DNA of 5,543 bases from Leptospira ellisii. Its GTDB lineage: Bacteria; Spirochaetota; Leptospiria; Leptospirales; Leptospiraceae. The stretch is taken from the NCBI RefSeq assembly GCF_002811955.1, contig NZ_NPEF01000240.1:1-5543 (forward strand), read 5' to 3'. Made by a program: the position numbers and the translations under genes. The notes under the pieces are model-generated. The model was not told where the DNA came from. It did not search any database and saw only the letters and a program-made list of their open reading frames with translations. Shown piece by piece: positions 1 to 5,009 of this stretch. Within the stretch, counting starts at the first letter, position 1. Each line of letters opens with the position of its first letter.

Positions 1-179
1 GGATCCGATAAGACCGCTCCATTCAACAAGGAACGGCGAACGTCTCCGTCGCTCAAAGCGCCTAAAAGTTTTCGATTCTGATCTACGACGAAAACTATGC
101 CGAGCGCAACCCGATCCAAAGAAGCAAGCGCCTCCTTAAGGGTCGTGTTTTCGGAGACCGTGATTTCGGATGCTTTCAA
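1..179 (-). CDS. CBS-like N-terminus of a probable PtmE-type sugar-1-phosphate nucleotidyltransferase (3' end outside window)
   Basis: A minus-strand frame runs from a TTG at 179-177 to the window edge: 59 codons, too short for many ORF callers. Upstream in this frame a TAG lies about 15 codons back, and between it and the TTG there is no ATG, GTG or CTG, so TTG is the only usual start. It overlaps the TGA of the previous gene as TTGA. The peptide begins MKASEITVSENTTLKEAL, continues with GIVFVVDQNRKLLGALSDGDVR and ends RRSLLNGAVLSD. This is a CBS-domain half with the xGDVRRxLLxG signature found at the front of PtmE/LegE-like nucleotidyltransferases. In Campylobacter that enzyme makes GDP-glucosamine for legionaminic acid. 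The nucleotidyltransferase domain itself is not in the window, so the assignment rests on the CBS signature and on neuB next door. A KpsF-like or other CBS protein is less likely, because the CBS part comes first. Confidence 0.7.
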   Translation of the reverse strand, partial: MKASEITVSENTTLKEALASLDRVALGIVFVVDQNRKLLGALSDGDVRRSLLNGAVLSD

Positions 180-1030
180 TTTGTTTCGGCCGCTCGCTTT
201 AACAGATCGATATGTTCCCTAATCTCCTCAACGTTGAGTCTTTTTATCTCCAGAACGTGTTGAGCTTCGCGAAAAAGAGGCATGTGTTTCAGGAACCAAT
301 AACGATCCGTCAGCTTATCGTTCGTATCCAAAATCCCTTCATTATCGCTGTGATGGAATCCTCGTATAACATTCTTTAGCCGCAAAACCGCGTCGTCCGC
401 GTCGAAGGAAAGGGTATTTGCGGAGACCTTTAAATGAGCCGTGTCCAATAGTATGCCGAAATTGTCGTCTTTGATAATCTTTATCGTTTCTAAAATCTCG
501 TCCGGATCGGCGCAAAGAAGAGGATTACGGCCGTCCTCTCTCAGGTTCATTCCTGCAACGACGTTATTCTCTATCAGAAAAGGCGTATCGACAACGCGAG
601 AATGATCCAATACTTCCCGGATCGATTCGATGAAAATTTCTTGATTATCGGATCTGCGGAATTCCTGATCCTGCTTCAATTTTTTCCCCAACTCCTCGGG
701 TTTCGGATCGATGCAAAAACCCGCGTGCGCGGCGAAAAAAGGAGATCGGGACGCCGCGGCGAGTTCTAAACCTCGTTTGCAATGTCTAACGGAACGTTTT
801 CTTATCTCTTGATCCGTGCTGGCGAGATTCAATACGAACGGATCTTTAGGAGCCGGAAAATAATTATGCGGAAGTCTCTCTATCGTACTTGAAAGATATA
901 TCTCTTCCATATTATCCATGTAAGGCAATCCGGAACTAAACTCGATCTGAAGCGAGTTTTCCATTGCCGACTCTAGAACGTCTTTGATGGGAATGCCGAT
1001 AAAAGCCAAAGTACTAACCGCGATTTTCAT
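176..1030 (-). CDS. TIM-barrel protein of the xylose isomerase-like (AP endonuclease 2) superfamily
   Basis: The protein has 284 residues, a normal length for sugar phosphate isomerase/epimerase-like proteins, with ATG start and TGA stop. The N-terminal strand MKIAVSTLAF and the ordered metal/active-site residues identify the superfamily: Glu30 (QIEFS), His102 (AAHAGF), Glu154 (FLIENN), Asp196 and His199 (LLDTAHL), His226-His227 with Asp229 (GFHHSDN), and Glu261 (VLEIKR). These fit the divalent-metal site of the fold, so the protein should be catalytically active. Family members isomerise or epimerise sugars and sugar phosphates, or cut DNA; the context excludes DNA repair as a likely job. 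It lies between neuB and a probable PtmE-like nucleotidyltransferase gene, overlapping the latter by 4 nt, so it very likely works on the nonulosonic acid or its precursor. No standard neuraminic, legionaminic or pseudaminic pathway step that I know needs such an enzyme, so the reaction is open. Confidence 0.75.
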   Translation of the reverse strand: MKIAVSTLAFIGIPIKDVLESAMENSLQIEFSSGLPYMDNMEEIYLSSTIERLPHNYFPAPKDPFVLNLASTDQEIRKRSVRHCKRGLELAAASRSPFFAAHAGFCIDPKPEELGKKLKQDQEFRRSDNQEIFIESIREVLDHSRVVDTPFLIENNVVAGMNLREDGRNPLLCADPDEILETIKIIKDDNFGILLDTAHLKVSANTLSFDADDAVLRLKNVIRGFHHSDNEGILDTNDKLTDRYWFLKHMPLFREAQHVLEIKRLNVEEIREHIDLLKRAAETN

Positions 1031-1098
1031 TCAGTCACTCGTAAATTCCGTATTTTAAAAATCTTCTTACCTGCATCAATCTCCGATCCGATCTAAGT
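1031..1098 (-). other. Longest spacer of the cluster, between neuB and the TIM-barrel gene
   Basis: These 68 nt contain no convincing hairpin with a T-run and no clear promoter, so read-through from neuB is expected. A 13-codon ORF (1076-1035, MQVRRFLKYGIYE) preceded by GGAG four nt upstream of its ATG lies inside it and ends 4 nt before the next start codon. It could be a leader-like coupling peptide or chance. The TIM-barrel gene itself has only a weak GAG/GAGTGA-type ribosome binding site. Confidence 0.4.
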
Positions 1099-2139
1099 TC
1101 AAGTCCAGTCCACCATGGACATTTCCAATAAGGTATCGTTCGTTATATTTCGAGTCGCCTTTTTACCGATTATATTCGCGAGTTTTGAGGGCGCGATTCC
1201 CGTACTCGGTCTTTTAAAACAAAGCATCTCGGGAGTGAAAATCTCCCCCGTACGAATGTCCCGATTGACCGCGACGCTTCTACGCATTCCGATTTTATTT
1301 CGTTCTTCGGCTTCGGTCGGCTGTTTGACTTGAGAACCCAATGCAGCTTCCACTTCGCGAATTCCGCGCACCAACTCCGAAAACCCTGCGGGTTCCAACG
1401 AACAGGAATGATCGGGACCCGCCATAGTCCGGTCCAACGTAAAATGTTTTTCGATCACTTCGGCTCCCAAAGCGACCGCCGCAAAACACGCGTAATTCGA
1501 TTCGATATGATCCGAATATCCTACGATAACGTCTAACGCTTCTCTTAGTACAGGAATCGTTCTTAAATTAGCGTCTTCAATTTTAGAAGGGTAATTCGTC
1601 GTACACTGTAAAACCGCGATTTTACGGTTGCCGGTCTTTCTAACCGTCTCCACACCGTCCGCCACTTCGGCTAAGGTCGCCATTCCCGTGGACAATATCA
1701 TGGGTTTTCCGAATTTGGCGACGCTTTCCAGAAAATACGGCTCAACCAATTGTCCCGAGGCGATCTTAAAGACCCCCACCCCCAAGGAATTCAGAAAGGA
1801 AGCGTCCCCGATGCTGTATGGAGTCGATAAAAAATCGATTCCTATCGAGTCGCATAATCTCATCAATTCGGGATACGAGTCTCGCGGTAGTTCCAATTTA
1901 CGCAACATATCCAATTGGGATTCCTGAACGTCCGTCACTTTCAATTGGTAATCGGCCTTAGGAGCGCGCGCGCTTGCGACCTCTTCGGCTACGAACGTCT
2001 GAAACTTCACGCAGTCCGCACCCGACTGTTTGGCGGCGTATATTAGCTTTTTTGCAAGATCCGGATCTCCGTTGTGGTTGACTCCGGCCTCGGCGATAAT
2101 GTAGGATTTTAAAGTTGATCGTTTTTCGAAATTAAACAT
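1099..2139 (-). CDS. neuB: Nonulosonic acid synthase (N-acetylneuraminate/legionaminate synthase family)
   Basis: The protein has 346 residues, the usual family length, with an ATG start and a TGA stop. It condenses phosphoenolpyruvate with a six-carbon 2-acetamido sugar to a nine-carbon sialic-acid-type sugar in the cytoplasm. The (beta/alpha)8 barrel shows AEAGVNHNGD (16-25), KFQT (45-48), STPYS (105-109), KIASG (125-129), LSTGMA (149-154), CTTNYP (179-184), GYSDH (207-211) and EKHFTLD (230-236). His211 and His232 are the expected metal ligands. GPDHSCSLEP (241-250) follows. The C-terminal SAF/antifreeze-like domain starts near MRRSVAV (285-291) and carries the arginine known to reach the substrate N-acyl group in the dimer. 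The ASG at 127-129, instead of the ASFE seen in PseI proteins, points to the neuraminic/legionaminic side and not pseudaminic acid. The neighbouring PtmE-like gene favours legionaminic acid. No strong Shine-Dalgarno is seen; the gene starts 8 nt after the SGNH stop. Confidence 0.93.
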   Translation of the reverse strand: MFNFEKRSTLKSYIIAEAGVNHNGDPDLAKKLIYAAKQSGADCVKFQTFVAEEVASARAPKADYQLKVTDVQESQLDMLRKLELPRDSYPELMRLCDSIGIDFLSTPYSIGDASFLNSLGVGVFKIASGQLVEPYFLESVAKFGKPMILSTGMATLAEVADGVETVRKTGNRKIAVLQCTTNYPSKIEDANLRTIPVLREALDVIVGYSDHIESNYACFAAVALGAEVIEKHFTLDRTMAGPDHSCSLEPAGFSELVRGIREVEAALGSQVKQPTEAEERNKIGMRRSVAVNRDIRTGEIFTPEMLCFKRPSTGIAPSKLANIIGKKATRNITNDTLLEMSMVDWT

Positions 2140-2147
2140 GCTGAAAT

Positions 2148-2834
2148 TTACGCGCCTTCGATTCTACCACCGATTAAATCGGCGAGAAGTCTATGCCCTT
2201 GGACATTGAGGTGTTCGTGATCCCGGGCGATTCCCGAGCCGGCGCGAAGGTGATCCTGGACCGGCAAAACTGAATCTCCGAATACCCTCTTTAGAATGGA
2301 ATTATATTCCTCCACCCTCTTAAGAGTTCCCGGCCTTTTTTCTTCATATGCATCTCCGCAAAATATCTCCAACCATATGAATTTTCCGGAATGAAAAACC
2401 GACTTGAATTTTTTGAGCGTGGCTTCGAATTCCTCGGGTAAAACCCGATACTTTCTTCTTTTTGCGATCGTTTCGGCGACGAAACGCGGATCCGTGATCT
2501 TTCTATAGAGCCATTTAAGGCTTCGAAAGGTTTTTATCAAATTGATAAGAACTGTTTCCCTGATCGAAAAAGCCTCCGTACGACAATCGGAAAAACCTGA
2601 CAGAACGATTATATAATCGGGCTTCCAGTGACTGAGATATCCGATAGCCTGACCTACGAGCTCCTCCGTAGTAACGTTACCGTAGGACAACTGATAAAAG
2701 GTCGACGTGGGAAAACGAGTCCTAAGCAAATAAGGGAAAGTATCCTCCAAATCGCTCCGATCTTCGACAGGGAAAGGCCGTGGATTCGCGTCCGAATCTG
2801 TGAGAACGAGTATTTTCATTTTTATCGAAGTCAA
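2148..2834 (-). CDS. SGNH/GDSL-fold hydrolase or acyltransferase
   Basis: The longest reading is 228 residues from a TTG at 2834 whose TTGA overlaps the TGA stop of the carrier protein gene. An ATG at 2819 gives MKILVLTDSD directly and 223 residues; neither start has a strong Shine-Dalgarno, so the start is uncertain. Numbered from the TTG, the SGNH blocks are: catalytic Ser14 in LTDSD; Gly52 in YGNVTTEEL; GFSDC at 80-84, where classic members have GxND; and Asp205/His208 in RDHEHLNVQGH. The Ser-Asp-His triad is therefore complete. The DC pair after block III recalls the GxVDC version found in SGNH proteins of polysaccharide clusters. There is no signal peptide or membrane segment, so it probably acts in the cytoplasm. 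Such enzymes hydrolyse or transfer ester and thioester-linked acyl groups. Next to a carrier protein, a thioesterase or transferase role on the loaded carrier, or deacylation of a sugar, is possible. It ends 8 nt before neuB. Confidence 0.8.
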   Translation of the reverse strand: MTSIKMKILVLTDSDANPRPFPVEDRSDLEDTFPYLLRTRFPTSTFYQLSYGNVTTEELVGQAIGYLSHWKPDYIIVLSGFSDCRTEAFSIRETVLINLIKTFRSLKWLYRKITDPRFVAETIAKRRKYRVLPEEFEATLKKFKSVFHSGKFIWLEIFCGDAYEEKRPGTLKRVEEYNSILKRVFGDSVLPVQDHLRAGSGIARDHEHLNVQGHRLLADLIGGRIEGA

Positions 2835-3061
2835 ATCTTGGATTCGAGGATCGCGGCGATTACTCCTAGATTTACCATTTGCGTAAATTCGTCGGGGTCG
2901 AATTCGACGTTAAATTCGCTTTCGATAGCCATAATAATCTTAAGATGATTGGCCGAATCCCATCCCTTTAAATCCCCCGGACCGGAAAGCTCGGAAATTT
3001 CACTCTCGTCAATAGCAAGAAGTTGCGAAACGGTGCGTTTAATTCTTTGAAAGTTATCCAT
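2831..3061 (-). CDS. Acyl/aminoacyl carrier protein
   Basis: This is an acidic 76-residue protein with the length and helix pattern of a carrier protein. The phosphopantetheine attachment motif GWDSANHL is at residues 33-40, with Ser36 as the expected attachment site, followed by the helix HLKIIMAIESEFNVEF. The sequence differs from housekeeping AcpP, which has DSLD at that place, and belongs with the dedicated carrier proteins of secondary-metabolite and polysaccharide clusters. It needs a phosphopantetheinyl transferase encoded elsewhere. The ATG start has a short AGG nine nt upstream. The gene follows the carrier-protein ligase by 10 nt and overlaps the SGNH gene by 4 nt. The natural reading is that the ligase loads it with an amino acid as thioester and that a later enzyme passes this group to a sugar. 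The carrier identity is firm; the cargo is inferred. Confidence 0.9.
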   Translation of the reverse strand: MDNFQRIKRTVSQLLAIDESEISELSGPGDLKGWDSANHLKIIMAIESEFNVEFDPDEFTQMVNLGVIAAILESKI

Positions 3062-3071
3062 TGTTATCGGC

Positions 3072-4265
3072 CTAAATAAGTAACTGTCTTAACGATTCCG
3101 GCCACTTCGAATCATCCAATCCGTGCCGAGCCAAAACGGCAAAGAGCAATCTTTCTAATCCCCAACCCAAACACGCGCTTTCGGCGTGTTCTTCTTTAAC
3201 ACCGGCCTTTATCGAAAATCTTTCTCCGAAGAAGGTTCCGTGAATATTGATAGAACCCGCCGCGATTTCCCTTATCTCGTCGCCGTCTCGTTTAACCGGC
3301 AATTTTATTTCTAATTTACTGTCGGTAGCCTTTTGCCAAAAAGATTTTGCCGTATGTACGGTCGCAAAGAAGGAATCGGCGGCGGTTTCAATTTTTCCGT
3401 AAAGCTCCCATTCCGAAATCAATTCTTCAATCATCCTAAGACAACGTTCCTTGAAATCTATCACGAACTCCTTCGGACCTATCGCAACGAGCTCCCGAAC
3501 ATTGTATTCCCATAAACGATCCAAACCTTGTATATTTTTGGATTCATATCTGAAAACTCGGCCGGTCCAGGAGATCGTAATTCCTTCGCCGACTTTTTTT
3601 CCTTCGAACGTTTCATAGGAAGGGAAACAGGCCGCGGGATTCAGACAATATTCCGGCTCGGGCGTAAAGTCTTTGGTATTTCTGACGTAACCGTTCGAAG
3701 AATTTTGAACCCGGAAGCGTTCGATGCCGTCGAAGTCCTCCTTCAAATGGGAAACGAACGTCAATGCGTCCGGATGCGAATCAAAGTAACCGCATTTGTA
3801 AAGAAGATCCGCGCGAATCATAGCCGGATAATATCGATCCTGATGACGGAATCTTTTTTTGTATTCCGTCTCCAAACGTCTATCCAGACCCTTAAGCAAA
3901 TTCAACGGTAACCCCGCCAAAGCGACCTGACCGTGACCTATGGGAAACAACCATCCCTTTTCGACGAGTATGTCGAACACGTTCTCGGCAATTTCCAAAG
4001 GATGATTTTCTAAATTCGAAAAATAAATCTTAGAATTCATCTTTCTGAACTTCGCCGAAATCACCGAAAGAAATCTTGAAAACTTATCTTCGATAGTCTT
4101 CGTATCCGCTCCTTCTGAAACGTCGACGATCAAAGTCCTTTCTTTTTTATCGATGTCGATCGATTCTGCGTCTTCCGACACGTAAACGGATTGTTTTATT
4201 ATCTCGGAAAATAGACTTTCATCGACTTTTTCGTCCAGACGAAGAACGATTCTTGAACGCGCCAT
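3072..4265 (-). CDS. Amino acid:[carrier protein] ligase (class II aminoacyl-tRNA synthetase-like)
   Basis: The protein has 397 residues, with an ATG start behind a good Shine-Dalgarno and a TAG stop. The C-terminal two thirds resemble the truncated seryl-tRNA synthetase paralogues, such as the Bradyrhizobium Bll0957 type, that activate a small amino acid with ATP and load it onto a carrier protein instead of tRNA. Visible marks are NPAACFPSYE (209-218), motif 2 RVFRYE (236-241) followed by REL (257-259), and motif 3 CLGWGLERLL (365-374) with the family-like tail HGLDDSKWP. Cys213, Glu258 and Cys365 have nearly the spacing of the Cys/Glu/Cys zinc ligands known for this family, suggesting an intact amino-acid pocket. 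No tRNA-binding coiled-coil arm is present. Residues 1 to about 105 form an extra N-terminal region (alternating beta/alpha by eye) not typical of the shorter members. A carrier protein gene starts 10 nt downstream, which strongly supports the assignment. The amino acid is unknown; Gly or Ala is typical of characterised relatives. Confidence 0.85.
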   Translation of the reverse strand: MARSRIVLRLDEKVDESLFSEIIKQSVYVSEDAESIDIDKKERTLIVDVSEGADTKTIEDKFSRFLSVISAKFRKMNSKIYFSNLENHPLEIAENVFDILVEKGWLFPIGHGQVALAGLPLNLLKGLDRRLETEYKKRFRHQDRYYPAMIRADLLYKCGYFDSHPDALTFVSHLKEDFDGIERFRVQNSSNGYVRNTKDFTPEPEYCLNPAACFPSYETFEGKKVGEGITISWTGRVFRYESKNIQGLDRLWEYNVRELVAIGPKEFVIDFKERCLRMIEELISEWELYGKIETAADSFFATVHTAKSFWQKATDSKLEIKLPVKRDGDEIREIAAGSINIHGTFFGERFSIKAGVKEEHAESACLGWGLERLLFAVLARHGLDDSKWPESLRQLLI

Positions 4266-4267
4266 AA

Positions 4268-4972
4268 CTACACCTTATTGTATTTATAAACCTTGATAGC
4301 TCCGCCGAAAAAGAACGGAACATATTGAAACATGAATTTTATTTGATTGAAATTTTCTATAACGACGGAATCGATCGGATAATTGTAGATCAGATAACCG
4401 TCCCTGTTTTTATTCTTAAGCGAATCGATGACGTTTTGAACGACCGTTTTCATAACGTCCGGCGGGAATGGATTATAAAAATAAAATACGTTGAACGAAT
4501 CCAACTCCTTTTTTAAGGACCGGGCGTCCCCTAAGATAACCTGAATACGTTTCTCCAAGGATAAATTTTTGACATTCTCGACAGCGATTTCGTACGCGAT
4601 ATCGCTGAGTTCGATTCCGCAGATCCCCTTAAACGGAAATTTCGAAAACGCGTACAGGGCGGCCCCTTTCCCGCAACCGAAATCCAATACGGAAGAATCC
4701 GAAGGCAAATTCAGACGTTTAACGACTTTCGCCAATTCGTACGAACGCGAACCGCCGTAATGCCGGGCTTCTTCGGCATTCAATCCTAAATCCTCAAGCG
4801 TCATCTTTGAGTAAAAATCCACTCGATTCATTTTTTCCCAATAACCGATTATGCGGTAATATACGGAAATGCTTGTTTGAATCTTAAAATCGATCGAACG
4901 TAGATATCCGTTTCTGATCAAATTGGAAATTCTGGAATACAGTGCGAATATAATTCTTTTTAAAAGCCTCAT
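4268..4972 (-). CDS. Class I SAM-dependent methyltransferase
   Basis: This 234-residue protein has an ATG start and a TAG stop. The Rossmann-type SAM site is clear: motif I VLDFGCGKG at residues 95-103, the acidic residue E121 ending the second strand (GICGIELSD), and GDAR at 148-151. Motif IV is FYFYNPFP at 163-170, resembling the NPP(Y/F) loop of N- and O-methyltransferases. About 60 residues precede the catalytic domain. They are basic and amphipathic with several aromatic residues, which may mean membrane or substrate contact; no clear transmembrane segment is seen. The C-terminus is aromatic (FMFQYVPFFFGG). Base composition looks more AT-rich than the neighbours at both ends of the gene. 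No strong Shine-Dalgarno precedes the ATG. The next gene starts 2 nt after the stop, so the two are almost certainly co-transcribed. The substrate is unknown; a sugar hydroxyl or an amino/N-acyl group of the glycan made here is a reasonable guess. Confidence 0.85.
   Translation of the reverse strand: MRLLKRIIFALYSRISNLIRNGYLRSIDFKIQTSISVYYRIIGYWEKMNRVDFYSKMTLEDLGLNAEEARHYGGSRSYELAKVVKRLNLPSDSSVLDFGCGKGAALYAFSKFPFKGICGIELSDIAYEIAVENVKNLSLEKRIQVILGDARSLKKELDSFNVFYFYNPFPPDVMKTVVQNVIDSLKNKNRDGYLIYNYPIDSVVIENFNQIKFMFQYVPFFFGGAIKVYKYNKV
4271..4276 (-). promoter_or_regulatory. Shine-Dalgarno of the amino acid:carrier protein ligase gene
   Basis: On the minus strand AAGGTG lies 5 nt before the ATG at 4265. 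It is formed by the last two sense codons (Lys, Val) of the methyltransferase gene, whose TAG stop falls within the spacer. It is the clearest ribosome binding site in the window. It fixes the ligase start and suggests translational coupling between the two genes. Confidence 0.75.
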
Positions 4973-5009
4973 CGAACAACCGTTATGAATTTACTTTAAA
5001 TGAAAACAA

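Noticed and set aside
1..6. The window begins exactly with a BamHI site (GGATCC), which could mark a cloning boundary.
   Set aside because: Another GGATCC lies intact at 2488-2493, the far end has no such site, and the reading frame runs through to the edge; nothing biological follows from it.
1081..1098. GATCGGATCGG repeat-like stretch after neuB as a possible terminator or operator.
   Set aside because: It is a short direct repetition of ATCGG without a stable stem or a following T-run, and similar GATC-rich words occur throughout the window.
1115..1927. Several plus-strand open frames of 68-99 codons opposite neuB.
   Set aside because: They lie wholly antisense to a gene with a full set of family motifs, overlap one another in different frames and show no recognisable domain.
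2628..2948. A plus-strand open frame across the SGNH/carrier protein junction.
   Set aside because: It is antisense to two well-supported overlapping genes and the peptide resembles nothing recognisable.
3528..3911. A 127-codon plus-strand open frame opposite the carrier-protein ligase.
   Set aside because: It is antisense to the synthetase-like core, has no motif and is explained by the composition of the real gene.
3072..4265. A genuine seryl-tRNA synthetase.
   Set aside because: It lacks the tRNA-binding coiled-coil arm, has the carrier-ligase signatures PAACxP and CxGxGLER, and sits next to a carrier protein gene.
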